A stretch of DNA of 64,000 nucleotides from Antedon mediterranea (taxonomy: Eukaryota; Echinodermata; Crinoidea; Comatulida; Antedonidae), in the NCBI RefSeq assembly GCF_964355755.1, contig NC_092679.1:13382932-13446931 (forward strand), read 5' to 3'. How positions within the stretch are numbered: position 1 is the stretch's first letter; each line of letters opens with the position of its first letter. The notes under the pieces are model-generated. The model was not told the DNA's origin. It worked only from the letters and a program-made list of their open reading frames with translations, and did no database searches. This document shows, in pieces, positions 26,301 to 37,042 of the stretch. Both the position numbers and the translations under genes were made by a program.

Positions 26301-29300
26301 GATTCATCGCTGACAAAATCGGCAAAGTTGAACATGGTTGAACTTTGCCGATTTGAATGCGATGAATCGGGGAGCCTTCCCGATTGCGTCGGCGACATCT
26401 GCGCGTGTAGCGATTTTAATGGAAACGCTGTAGCGATTTTAATGGAAACCAGGCTTTACCTAAAGAGTTTATGATCGAGTATGTTTTGAAACTTCTTGCA
26501 GATAGTTGCTGACATGCACGGTGCTAGATATTTAAAGTTAAATTTAAAGAACTGTTGATTGTCAATATAGAATAACTGAATTAAACCCCCCTCTCTCCGG
26601 GTGCAAGTACAATCATGATTAAGGTATCAGAGACAACTATAGACCAATCCATTGCTATCATGGAACATCGACATTCTGTACATGACACTGTTTGCATAAC
26701 ATTTTTTAATGTCACCTACAAATTATACATATAAATCTGTTCCCAGTGTAGATAATAAAAAAATATAATATATTTCTAGAGCTTTGTTATCAATACTTTG
26801 ACATGATTTTGGCATGCATTGACAAGCATCACAAGTGTATTTTAAAATCATAGAAAAAAAACTATAGATAAAATCATACTACAATACACAGTACAGTACA
26901 CACAAGTGTGTAGGGTATTTTTAAGACAGCTGGACATATTACAATGAAACCATGTAGGACAATTACCCACTAGAACAACTACCCCTTGGTAGGTAACAGT
27001 CAAACCAATATTCCATATTTACTGGACTTGCATGCAGTAAACAATGTCATTAAACAGCATGACATAAGCTCTTACAGTAAAACAATTGTTTTGGAAGAGA
27101 AAAAGAATTAACAAAATCGGGCCAATTTTATCGATAGTAAGGGGCTGATAAAAAATGATTTTCGATGACTGGTGCAACTAGGTAAACTGTGTTCCTGGAT
27201 TCTATATGTCATCTTCAAGTCAAATGTAATTCATCATTAGAAAAAAAAAAATAATAATAAATGAAATTAAATGAAAAGATGTAGGTGTCCTGAGATTAGT
27301 TATTCCAGGTGTGGTTGTCCAGAGTGTGTTGTAGTAGTAGTTTTCCAAGGGGAATACCATAAATCTTCTACAGTAAATTGTAACCCTGGGTTATTATTCT
27401 TTGATTGTTTTTTAGAGTGGGTTACTATTAGAAGGGGGGGGGTTACTATTAGAGTAGTGGGTTACTTATACTATTACTATTCTTAAATTAGGCACCTGAA
27501 AATAGTAACTCCCCACCAACTTTTCCGGTCAGCAACTCATAGCAAAATAATAAAACAGTACGAATAAACAAATTTGGTTGAACTCTAACTTTATTTTATA
27601 AACTCAAAAACACTCAATCTTCCCCCAGTCCCGAGATCAACATGCGTTATCTCCTTATTTTCAAAATACGGCTGTATCATAAACGACCAATAATTTTGTC
27701 AATAGTTTTTGTGACTCTAATAGTAACCCACGGGTTACTATTAGAGTAGTGGGTTATTATTATAGATTGACTTATTTTATAAGGTGGGTTACTATTAGAA
27801 GGGGGGGGGGGGGTTACTATTAGAGTGTGGGTTACTATTAGAAGATTTATGGTATTCAATTCAATTTATTCCGGATTTTACAATACAAACAAATAAGTAC
27901 ATCACACATGCTAGACCTTGTGGACTCATCGCTTTCGATGAGATGTCCCAGCCAGCAGTGACTAACCTTTACAAATTTAATATAATTAAACTGGATAAGA
28001 CCAAACATTGGTTATTTCAAACTAATATAAGATCATGATAATACATAACTGAATAATATAAAATAAAGGATAAGCAACACTAACACTAAAGTTTTCTTTC
28101 GTAGATTACTTGTTTAAGTTTAACAGAAAAAGTTTTAACATCAAGTAGGTCTACGCATATGTCCTGGACATCTGGCAGGATTAAGTCCCAGATCCGAGGG
28201 AATCTAAATAAAAGTTGTCCTGGAGGCCGGGTAGTTGTCCTAGGGGTAGTTGTCTGGGTGGTACTGTAGTTGTCCTAAGGGGGTAGTTGTCCTAGAGGCC
28301 GGGTAGTTGTCCTATGAGGTAATTGTCCAGCTGGTAGTGTTGTCCTAAGCGGGTAGTTGTCCTAGAGGGTACTGTAGTTGTCCTAGGGGATAATTGTCCG
28401 GGTGGTAGCAGTCCCAGTGGGGCAATTGTCCGGGTGGTAGTTGTCCAGGTGGTAATTGTCCAGGGGGTAGTTGTTCGGATACGAAAATGTCCATTAGACT
28501 GAATATGAATGCATGCCTGCAGATTTTGAGACTAAAATTGACTTGCTGTACCTATTTGTGTTTTTTCATATAACCCTTGACCCTGACCTTTTTCAAAATG
28601 TGTAACAAGTAACAAAATGTATATTTCGAACAATTTAAGACCAAATTTAAGTGTTTACTTTATTTATTAAACTGAATATGAATGTATACTTTCAATTAAA
28701 TTCAATTTGATACCAAATAATAATATACCTCGCTGTCACCAGTGGTTGTCGAGATTCAAGGACCTATTGCTGTTCGGTCTTATAACCTTTTACCCTGACC
28801 TTTTGACCAGGTTTCAAAATGTGTAACCAAGCCAAAAATGATTGTCTGAGGACCCTAAACTAAATTAAAATTCTTTGGACCTCAAAGTGTATATGAAAGT
28901 TGATCTAGCTACAGTACTACTAGAGTAATACTTTTGTGACGTTCTTATGCACTTGTCAATTGTATGACCCACTATACGACCCCCGGGACAGGGGTTAATT
29001 GATGCGACGTACCTTCTAAGTTTTTTGACGCACCCCTGCGTCAGTAATTATTTGTAAATTTGTAAACGCACCCATGACGCACCTCTCCCGGGGTTGTATA
29101 GTGGGTCATACAATTGACAAGTGCATTAACACTCTTAAAATCTAAGATTACTGTAAACATAGAGATTATAGTCAACTATAATATCTCTATCTGTAATTTG
29201 TAAATGATTAAATAAAGATTCGATAGTGCGTATACGGTATTTGTTATTATTAAATTTATCGTCAGTTTTAAAATAATTACAAACCCCACACATTTAACTC

Positions 29301-29704
29301 ATTTGTATATTACTTTATTACATTCATTTAATTAGGCCTAGGCTAGGCCCTAGGCCTAGCTAGGCCTACCTAGCCTAGGCTAGTCATATCTTTTTTTGCC
29401 ATCAATTATAACACATTAACAGTACACTTTTATAAAAAGTTGTTGAAAAAATAATAAATGAAAAACAAAACTTAAATTGTCTAGGCCTAGCCTATGCCTA
29501 ATTAAATTAAATTATTTGAAAAGAATGTACCTACTACATCATGCCTCTCAGCAGTTAGCCTAGCCCTAGCTAGCCTAGGGAGGGCCTAGCCCAGTCAGAG
29601 TTAAAAATGCGTCTGTAGCAACGGAAATGTTTCATCAAACTTACCCCTATTTTGCCTTTTGTAGGCTTTATTCTGCAAAATATACGTATGCCTTGTTTCA
29701 CCAT
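11355..29704 (-). CDS. KIF6: Kinesin-like protein KIF6 (19 coding exons, complete)
   Basis: Plus-end kinesin of the kinesin-9 family (KIF6/KIF9); in vertebrates KIF6 is linked to motile and ependymal cilia. Coding exons in transcript order: 29645-29704, 25437-25621, 24476-24518, 24115-24219, 23138-23247, 22469-22598, 21358-21476, 20438-20525, 19806-19949, 19373-19459, 18346-18449, 17783-17888, 17505-17649, 15423-15734, 14690-14845, 14211-14334, 13708-13843, 12029-12378, 11355-11469. All junctions keep phase and total 2619 nt (872 aa; human KIF6 is about 814). The start [14 protein letters not shown] matches the family. The motor covers about residues 1-350: P-loop GQTGSGKT 95-102, switch I NQASTRSH 215-222, switch II DLAGSE 248-253. 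Coiled-coil regions follow, with [13 protein letters not shown] near 476-488, a Ser-rich insert in exon 14, IWWAE at 708-712, and the KIF6 signature AFIKARQ near the C-terminus (858-864). No stop or frameshift was seen. Confidence 0.95.
15781..16910. repeat. 113-bp minisatellite, ten copies, in KIF6 intron 13
   Basis: The unit starts CCATACACTTGTAGAACCAG and recurs at 15781, 15894, 16007, 16120 and so on to 16798, exactly every 113 bases. Copies differ only by occasional substitutions (for example GCCTGACATAG versus GCCTGCCATAG). The array is in the intron between the exons at 15423-15734 and 17505-17649. Frames across it are repeat artefacts. Confidence 0.95.
16911..17400. repeat. Degenerate shorter-period extension of the minisatellite
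   Basis: Directly after the regular array the unit shortens to about 55-60 bases (GCCATACACTTGGAGAATCAG, then CAGTGGCATGCTTCTTGG). The copies are progressively diverged and end about 105 bases from the neighbouring KIF6 exon. It looks like the older, eroding edge of the array, and it suggests that the 113-bp unit arose from two such half-units. Confidence 0.8.
21066..21317. repeat. 23-bp minisatellite, about 11 copies, in KIF6 intron 7
   Basis: The unit ATTACCCATAGTGCTGTTGT (plus TAA) is repeated about eleven times, with CATAG/CACAG variants and one short copy. The array stops about 40 bases from the donor site of the motor exon 21358-21476. Confidence 0.9.
21655..21830 (+). mobile_element. 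SINE fragment of the 9398-9745 family
   Basis: Shares CCATGGTTCTGRTGGTAGAA, AAGGACTAYAAACC and CTCATGTGCACT with the element at 9398-9745, in the same order. The tRNA-like head is missing or decayed. It lies in KIF6 intron 6. Confidence 0.55.
22280..22444. mobile_element. Harbinger-like MITE, copy 1 (KIF6 intron 6)
   Basis: A 165-bp element with terminal inverted repeats AGCCCTGTCTACACTATC / AGCTCTGTCTACACTATC that extend through CAAACTT. The flanking TTA at 22277-22279 and 22445-22447 fits the TWA duplication of PIF/Harbinger transposons. A sister copy is at 37607-37759. There is no coding capacity. Confidence 0.75.
23453..23545 (-). repeat. Inverted remnant of the microsatellite mini-element
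   Basis: On the minus strand this reads like the ends of the copies at 7471 and 49329 (CACTATGTCGATCGGTTGG, GTCGCATGC and CGCGACT words), but with almost no tetranucleotide array. It is in KIF6 intron 4. Confidence 0.4.
24953..25318 (+). mobile_element. 5S rRNA-derived SINE (SINE3-like) in KIF6 intron 2
   Basis: The first ~118 bases read as a diverged 5S rRNA: ACCGGTTCTCGTCAGATCAC, then AAGTTAAGCAACG (box A), then TTGGATGGGAGACC (box C) and GGGAATAGCGGGTGCTGTA. An unrelated body of about 200 bases follows, and then a tail built of AAATA/AAAAT units. A 5S head with internal Pol III promoter, a body and an A-rich tail is the architecture of SINE3 elements. It is antisense to KIF6. A frame at 25030-25299 is a by-product. 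Confidence 0.8.
27352..27857. mobile_element. Inverted-repeat element carrying a short VNTR (KIF6 intron 1)
   Basis: The left end GAATACCATAAATCTTCTA is the exact inverse of the right end TAGAAGATTTATGGTATTC. The interior has repeated GGGTTACTATTAGA words in both orientations and long G runs. No transposase is present. The boundary and target duplication are uncertain. Confidence 0.6.
28214..28478. repeat. GTAGTTGTCC minisatellite (KIF6 intron 1)
   Basis: About a dozen irregular units of 18-24 bases built on GGTAGTTGTCCTAGGGG, with variants such as GGTAATTGTCCAGGTGG. Related words in inverted form occur near 26955-26995, and direct ones near 27310-27345. Confidence 0.8.
28948..29125. mobile_element. 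MITE with about 38-bp inverted ends and TTA duplication
   Basis: The left end TGCACTTGTCAATTGTATGA is matched by the inverse at the right end, continuing through CCCACTATACGACCCC. TTA flanks both sides (28945-28947 and 29126-29128). The length is 178 bp. This is consistent with a PIF/Harbinger-type non-autonomous element, though its ends differ from the 22280 family. It lies in KIF6 intron 1, about 520 bp from exon 1. Confidence 0.7.
29330..29600. repeat. AGGCCTA-rich tracts
   Basis: Clusters of TAGGCCTAG/CTAGGC words (29335-29390, 29480-29500, 29560-29590). The same motif is enriched at 32695-32735, 38550-38650 and 56810-56965. It is simple or short-period sequence of unknown role. Confidence 0.5.
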
Positions 29705-30485
29705 AATTAATACTTTTGACCAATTAAAATAGCATCGACTACATTTAGAGTTAATTAGGGCCTTCTAGGCCTAGATTAAGATATCTCTCAATATACTAGC
29801 TTAAAACAAAAATAAACAATGGAGGCAGCCATTTTCCAATTTAAATACTGCCCTCAAGTTTTTTTTAAGACGATTTCTTGATCTTGACGTCACAATACGA
29901 CGTGAACAAGAGATTCTGCTTTGATTTCACGAAGAAACAATTCAATTAAAATATCGTTCAATAGATTATACTATCTATGCCAAGTGCAAATAATTATGTC
30001 ATCTAGATATTTGTCCTCCTGAGACGATTTTTTTTTTACATTTTTGTTGTTGAATTAATTTCCCATCTATTAGTCCGGTCAATGTAGCAAAAATAATGGG
30101 TAGGCCTATACCATGGAGTCTATACCTAGACAAAATTAGAATAGAATTTATTTGGTAAATATCTCTAAAGACCTATCATAACAACATACTAAAAATGAAG
30201 AGAAAATGTAGCTGAAGAAATTAGGTTAATGCCCATAAAACCAAAATTGCCGTTATATATATGTAGCTCTTCCCAAAATAATGACAATAATAACTTAAAC
30301 CCAGGTTCTCAATTTCAGCTACAAAAATCGATAAAACACAGAATTCCAATACAAAATGCTTTTATTAATTATAACACAACTGCTTACTTTTAAAACTCAA
30401 TACTAACTACACAGATCTGACTCATCTATCCAATTTCACAGTAAAACTTTCTTATTCCCCACCACAAAACCCACAAAATGGACCA

Positions 30486-30499
30486 GTTGTTATGGAAAC
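30486..30499 (+). promoter_or_regulatory. RFX X-box-like motif upstream of KIF6
   Basis: GTTGTTATGGAAAC fits the X-box consensus RYYNYY-N(1-3)-RRNRAC bound by RFX factors, which drive ciliary genes. It lies about 780 bp upstream of the KIF6 start codon. One match in several kilobases can arise by chance, so this is a candidate only. Confidence 0.35.
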
Positions 30500-30659
30500 C
30501 TAGATAAAGGAGGTACAGTCTTAATTAATTCAGAGATTGGGGAATGTGTAAAATCAAACTAAGGCATGATCATTGAGAATATACAAGCTACTAAGTAAAT
30601 ATGAACTTAAATACAATATAAAATAATAATACTGCTTTTAGAGCATCGCTACAGTTACA

Positions 30660-31400
30660 CAAAAATTAAAATTCCACAAATCACACCTCGTTCAATTGTA
30701 GAGAGTTGAATTTTTTTCTAAATTGTTCAGAATATATATGTTTATTTTCCTTCTTATGGAACTTTTTGTCCAAAAATGACGGGAAATGCTGTATTTGACC
30801 TCTGACCTTATTTTAAAAATTATAGGTAATTTTCACAGGATTTACGTATCTCAAATTACTATAGGTAGAAACTTCCTTTTATTCTATATACTTTCACATT
30901 ATGTCAGATGAGGGGATGGAATTCAACAAATCACACCTTTTGGAACATATGAAAATTAGCTGATATATGTAAATTAATGGTTAAAATATAGGGTATAGGC
31001 CCTACCCATAGAACGCCAGCTGTAGTTGTAGAGAGCTAATTTTATTTTTCAAATTTTTCTTATGGAACATTTTGTCCAACAAATGACCGTAAGTGCCGTA
31101 TTTGACCTCTGACTTTATTTCCAATTAAGGATTAAGGTAAATTTCACCATAGTCAATAATTCCATTGACTATGCTTTCACACGGGATTTACGTGTCACCA
31201 TAACGGTCAGACATCATTTTAGTCTCTATACTTTCAATTAAAGTACTTCACAAAAATCACACTTTGGAAACATAAAATGCAACAAACACACACACGCGAT
31301 CGACCACACAACCTCCCGCCATTCTGGTGGAGCTATAGTTAGCTGAAATATGCAAATCACCTGAAATATGCAAATTAAGGGTGAAGTATAGGGGATTTCA
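30660..31400. repeat. Diverged units of the 340-bp foldback repeat
   Basis: At least two tandem units carry GTAGAGAGTT, TTCAGAATATATATGTTTAT, CTTATGGAACTTTTTGTCC, TATTTGACCTCTGACC and the ATATGCAAATTA type of ending. These are diverged relatives of the arms of the foldback element at 40505-43527. Confidence 0.6.
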
Positions 31401-31437
31401 TTACAGCGCCTGAATTCTTCATTATAGTTAGGCTGTT

Positions 31438-31498
31438 AATGTCCAAGACACGTATACATACAGGAAGATTGAGATGGCCAGTGTGTGCGGAGTAATCA
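31438..31498 (-). pseudogene. Fragment of a non-LTR reverse transcriptase (frameshifted)
   Basis: Read on the minus strand it matches, base for base over most of its length, the reverse transcriptase fragment at 50188-50286, but a small insertion breaks the frame. Only about 60 bases remain. Confidence 0.5.
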
Positions 31499-32002
31499 GT
31501 TTTATTTTCAGACTAGGCCTAATGTTTTTGTATCTCCAAATAACGTTTAGCTTTGCGACAGCAATGGTTGGTTATGGTGCTCTTGCAATTATTTCTGTTT
31601 TTGAGCCTTCTTTTTTGATGGTCGAACAAAGATATAGGCCTATGAACTTATTCTCTGTCTTAGCTCATGCCCGGTGGTGACTTCCAACGCATCCCCCACT
31701 CAAGGTGGTAGTTTGAACTTGAACAATGTCAACTCAAAGGTGTCAACTTGAATAATCCAGAAGAATGGGGATATGTTCAAGCTAAGGATCATCATCTTGA
31801 ACCCTCCCAGCAGATTTACCATCAGCTCCAGATTCTCATCTAAAGGTGATTCAATGCGATTGCAAAACTGACTGCAATACAAGGAACTTTAAGACGTTAA
31901 TGTTGGTTAATAATCTATTGGCAAACTAGTTCATACAAGCTGGTCTGATTATAATGTTTCACTGAAGTGCATTTTTTTTCTACTAAATCAGGTTTAAGAA
32001 CT

Positions 32003-32690
32003 AAACACCATCTTAAAAGTATTGGTGTTGAGTTGCTTTCCGTTCATGAAAAGAAAAAAAAAATTATAAAAGTATGATACATATTTTTATAGTTAAAATT
32101 TCACAATCTAGACTCGAATTTAACTGTGACTGGTCGTTGTACCTGAAATATGAAAACACCATCTTAAAAGTATTGGTTTTGAGTTGCTTTCCGTTCATGA
32201 AAAGAAAAAAAAATTATAAAAGTATGATACATATTTGTATAGTTAAAATGTCACAATCTAGACTCGAATTTAACTGTGACTGGTTGTTGTACCAGAAATA
32301 TTAAAACATCATCTTGAAATTTTTAGTGATGAGCAAGCATTTGTATATTATTTATAAAACGTTTAATTTAACTTTAAAAAATAGACTCTAAAATGGAATT
32401 TTCAAACATCAACTGTCAGTGGTACCTAAAATGTTGGAGACATAATCTTAATATTACCTTCTTTGTGATGAGTTGTGGTACTTCCCCAAACTGAAAGGAA
32501 AAAATAGAATTATAAAGTTATATAAAAAAAGTTTTTTGTATGTAAAACGCTTAGGCTAATCCAACTAGGTTAATTCAAATTTGAATTTATAAAAAAAAAT
32601 GTACTGTCTTTACCTAAAAGGTAAATAATTTCGACTTCTTGTTGATAAGTCGTAGTAAGCTCTCGCCAATTAATGAAAAGAAAGAAAGTA
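32003..32690. repeat. 151-bp tandem duplication plus eroded copies
   Basis: AAACACCATCTTAAAAGTAT begins at 32003 and again at 32154, and the two 151-bp units are almost identical. More diverged copies (AACATCATCTTGAAA, TGATGAGTTGTGGTACTTCC, TTGATAAGTCGTAGTAAGC) continue to about 32690. It is intergenic, between KIF6 and the first oxidase gene. Confidence 0.75.
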
Positions 32691-33264
32691 GGTCTAGGCC
32701 TAGGCCTAGGCCTGGACCTAGGCCTAGCCTAGTTTTAATCAATAATGCCTACTTTAAATAGTCATAATTATTTTTTGCCTAAAAATATGAAACTTTTAAT
32801 AAAAAACAACGAAAATGAATAGAGAAACAGTGTCCGTATAGTATTGCAATCATTTATAAAGCTAGTGTATTGCTAAGGACTAACACGCTTCATACGTAGG
32901 CTATTGTTCTTTTAAGTATTTTTGCTCTATTTAAATTATTATCTGAAATATGAGGAAATTTATTTTATTTATTCAATTTTATTGATACAATACAAATAAA
33001 AACACAAAACGAAATATAAAAGGCTTAAAGTGCTAAATACCTATAAATCGAATATCATGCCTGTTATTTTAAAACAGAAACGGAACTTTAGAAGTATTAG
33101 TAAAGCTGGCTTTCTTGATCTTACTCAGTGGCGGATCGCAGGACTATTTTAAGGGGTTTGGTTACCCAAGAGTCCAAGGCCGTAGATATCGAGAATGGTG
33201 GGGCCTTAGGAAAGCGAATTTTGTTAAATGACACCCTATATGACCGGAAATGCTCGCACGTACA

Positions 33265-33656
33265 ATACACTGGGACGATAGAGATCGACGATAAATAGAT
33301 AAATATGCATTTTTCTGATACATAAAACAAAGGAAATCTAAAATGTTTTCATCCTAGAACTATAGGATAACCTTCTATGCTGCCTTTGATGAAAATTATA
33401 TTTCACACGTCGTCCAATCAAAAGACGTCATGATCAGTAAGAGCAATAATATCGTGACAATACAACTATGTTATTGTTTTTATTGATCCTGACGTCATTT
33501 GATCGGATTTTTAGAAATATTATTTTTATCAATGGCAGCATAAATGATTATCCTATAGTTCTAAAACAAATAACTTTTACAATTTATTTTATTTTATGCA
33601 AGAAAAATGTGTATTTATCTATTTATCGTCGATCGTTATCGTCCCAGTGTAAATGG
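33265..33656. mobile_element. Long-hairpin MITE (copy 1)
   Basis: The ends ACACTGGGACGATAGAGATC and, inverted, ACACTGGGACGATAACGATC pair. The pairing extends through GACGATAAATAGATAAATA, and the interior also folds back (CCTAGAACTATAGGATAACC against GGTTATCCTATAGTTCTA-type text). TGACGTCA-like words lie near the tip. A related copy is at 48250-48585. A frame of 86 codons over its right half is not a gene. Confidence 0.65.
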
Positions 33657-33889
33657 GCCTTAAATGGCAACTCTAGTTCGCCGGAAATATCGGGCTACAG
33701 TAGCAAACAACAAAAACATAAACTGTAGCCTACAACACAGTGTTGCTTAATGGTATAATACTACACACAGAGAAAAGAAAATATGATCGTAATTGAACAC
33801 TGAATTCTTTCAAAGTTCGGAACGTCTGTAATTACTACGGAAATTCGGCCCAATTATACTACGGAAATACTTAAACATGTATTGTGCCT

Positions 33890-34430
33890 TTGACTAATTC
33901 CAACAAAATCTAAAAAAAAAATTTCGAAAAAAGGTGGGTCATTTTGAAATATCATAATAGTTATTAACTTTCACCAAACATTAGTCCAAAAAAAATCATT
34001 TAACTGAAATATAGACGTTTTTTTGTTTAAAAAATAACTTTGGCTTTCAGACAAAGTTTTTGATCAAAACATATCTCATAATGCAATGCGCTTGTTTGGC
34101 TACTCTGTATGCATAATCATAAAACTTCCTCGCGATCTGTGTGAAAACACCTTCTCAATCGTGACGAGTTGTAAACAATCCTAATTAGCATCATGCATAA
34201 TGCATACTCGTGGTTTGAAATCTTTGTTTACTTTCGCTCGCCACGATTTTCCAGACGAAATGTAATCAAATTAATTTACCTGTTAAATTACGTAAACTTG
34301 TTGTTTTTGGCTCGAATTTTCGACTTAAAGTGAATAACTTTAATATTACTTTGATATGACCAATTTAAATTTAGAATATTTTGACCTTCATTTTTTTGTG
34401 TTTCAAGGTATAATACATCTTTAAATGATG
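33890..34430 (+). repeat. 500-bp dispersed repeat, copy 1
   Basis: Shares long near-identical stretches with 61770-62330 in the opposite orientation, for example CATAATCATAAAACTTCCTC and GTGAAAACACCTTCTCAATC. Ends with an ATACATCTTTAA word, as do 36460-36477 and the other copy. It is a mobile-element copy of unknown class. Confidence 0.65.
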
Positions 34431-34719
34431 GGGAATCCCCGGCAAAATGCAATAATTATGGACAAATCAACGACCCATAGGACGGGGCTTTCCACGAACA
34501 AAGTGTGTGGCCTTTTGTCCTTCTCATAACGCACACAAGCAATTCAAACAGTCACAACTTCATTCGAAACATATCTAAAAAAAAAATATTATGCTGACGT
34601 TAATAGTTATTATGATTAAATGGGATCTAAATTTTAATTTAGTGACAGAAAAAAAAGTGTAGTATGAAATTACCAGGCAAATGGGGCAACAACACTTCTG
34701 CGTCCGCCCCTGATGGTAT

Positions 34720-36880
34720 ATAAAGTTGGTTCGTACTTTCGGTACTGATTTTAACCACCTGATGTAGGCCTAACCCTGTTTATTAAATTGAGTTAGATAA
34801 TTAAGTAGTGGTATACACTGTCTAATAGATGTCCATTTTGAAAAATACCCGCACACAATAATACGAGGATGATTTGCATTTACTATCTCCTACTACGATA
34901 ATTGTTTTTAACTAGAGGGTGAGCTCGCTTCACTCGCTCCCCCTCTAGGAAGTGTAGACGATGGTTCTCGGAATGATAATGTTCTCCTTATACATTTTCT
35001 GTCGGTTACCATTATTGAAAATGCTTGACATTCGTAAAACTGAACTACTTTGTTTCACAGTGTTTTAGATGATTAATAACATTTTAAAGTATAGTTTTTA
35101 TTGTTTGGTAGGGCCCTTTGGGGAGGCGGAGGTCATTTGAGGGAGGTGCTTATTCGAGGGATATATGTTAAATTTTTTAGTTCTATAATATGGTAACATT
35201 AATAATCAAATGAAATCCTCTCATAGATATGAAAAGTGGTAAAAAAGAATAACAAATGCTTGGTAAATTGCAGATAACAGTGCGGTGAATTCTACTACAA
35301 ATAGTATAATTGTGTTATTATAAATATGTGGATCGACGTTTATTAGATAGTTGGATTGTGGGGGGGGGGGGGGGTTATTATTCAAAGTGATGTTTTATTG
35401 GAGAGGCGTGTATTCAAATGAATACCATCCTAATAATTATTAATACATTATTTAATTTAATCATCTTTTGAAACTAACTGCCGTGACAGAGTGGGCCCAA
35501 GAAAGAAGACATTACGGCTTGCAACATGGGCATACATCTCGGTCCTAACGGGACACAGGAAGATAGCCTACAGTTATTCCTGCAAGCTTACTCAATAAAA
35601 CTCAGCTATCGGGATTTCACTCGAAAAATGTCTTATCAAATCTCCCTATGTAATTTTATAATACTATTCCCCACAATATATTCTGATTCTTTATGGCGTA
35701 TATTTAATTTGATCTTTATTAATTTGCAGTATAATTCCTATTATTTAACTACTGTACCTTCACACACATGTGGTATGTTTTAAAATAAACAAAAAACTGA
35801 AATGGCTATGATTAATGGCCAATTTTTTTTTCGTCTTCCAAAGGGACACTGTTGATTGATGGAAAGTGCCTGTTTCCAGTCACCTTTAGGGTCAAATCTA
35901 TTATTTTAACTGCTCCCTTGTGTATAAAAGAGAGAAAATATTTGAAACTAAGGTGAACTTATCTTAAACCCGGAAATTACTTTGACCGGGAAGAATTGAA
36001 ATTGAGAGGAAAATCCAATGTTGAAATCATAAATGTTGTTAAAAAAACTCTTTATAATATCTTCCTGAGATATAAATATGGAACAATAGCGTCGGCGTGC
36101 ACACTAATGTTATCAAATCTACGTTTCGCGGTACATCTCGGATAGATAAGGTAGGTATCCAAGGCGGAGATTTGTACCGAAGTTTTTGCATTGTGCTCGC
36201 CTATGTCAGAATTAACCATAATTTATATATAGATAGGTGAAAACCGGTTGAACAGCTAGAGTAGGCTACCGCATTATAATGTTAAAGATTTTTTCTTTAA
36301 AAAAATACTATTTTTGATAGATTTAATATACGTGTATACAAAATGTACGATGTGCATGGCGATAAATGGAACATTCAAATCTCTCTTCCACAAGTGTCTA
36401 TTCCCTCAAATAACCTATCAAAGTCTGATGTAATTAATCTTCATTTTTCATGTTTTTGGGGGACAATACATCTTTAGAAAAACATAACCTTATGTCCTTA
36501 TGTGACGTCATTAATTATCAAATTACAATCAACTTACATCAAAATAAAGAGACAATACTGGTACAAAAAAGATTTCACAAAAACAATTCACAAATTCTTT
36601 TTCGTTTGTCATAGGTGCCATATCTAAATAAGGGCAAAATTCACATACCAAAATGGTGAAATTTGCATTTGGGGGTGGGGGGGGGGGGGGTGTAAAATCA
36701 CACACATGTTACCATGGCAACCATTAATTTTCAAAAATATTTCAGTTTTGTTACATTCACCTAAAGTGTGATTAATTACCAAAGTATGAAGACAATTCAT
36801 TTTTTGGCATTTGGCCACTTTTTAATGAAATAGGTCGATATTTGTAGTCAACATCTCTTAAGTTTTATTTTATATAATTT
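34720..36880. other. Intergenic DNA upstream of the first oxidase gene
   Basis: Contains poly-G tracts (35358, 36663-36690), a short hairpin near 34912-34950 (CTAGAGGG/CCCTCTAG) and AT-rich sequence. A frame at 35526-35783 has no recognised product. No gene was identified. Confidence 0.4.
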
Positions 36881-36912
36881 TCGTTTCGACTTCTGGTGTT
36901 TGGTTATTATCT

Positions 36913-36970
36913 CTGCAATCAATGTTTACGATCTTTGATGCATTTAAGAGACCCGTACCACCGGAGAAAA
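36913..36970 (+). promoter_or_regulatory. Conserved upstream block of oxidase gene A with Fox-type site
   Basis: GCAATCAATGTTTACGATCT occurs here, again at 50915 and, with one or two changes, at 56161. TGTTTAC (36923-36929) matches the forkhead core and lies 120 bp before the start codon. Words further on (GAGACCCGTA, CCGGAGA) are also shared. Conservation among three otherwise diverged copies suggests a core promoter or 5' UTR function. Confidence 0.55.
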
Positions 36971-37042
36971 GAAATAGTTTCTTTAACAGACTTGCCATAC
37001 ATAAAACGTATTTTTTTTAGCTTTCATCTGTCCATAGAGACA

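Larger units (their letters stand above)
33126..34717. mobile_element. Possible hAT-type element with nested insertions
   Basis: The left end CAGTGGCGGATCGCAG and the right end, whose reverse complement is CAGGGGCGGACGCAGAAG, are like hAT terminal repeats. No clear 8-bp target duplication is visible. Two other repeats (33265-33656 and 33890-34430) sit inside, and no transposase was found. Confidence 0.35.

Noticed and set aside
31474-31680. 68-codon hydrophobic plus-strand frame
   Set aside because: Its 5' part is the inverse of a dead reverse transcriptase fragment, so the frame is incidental.
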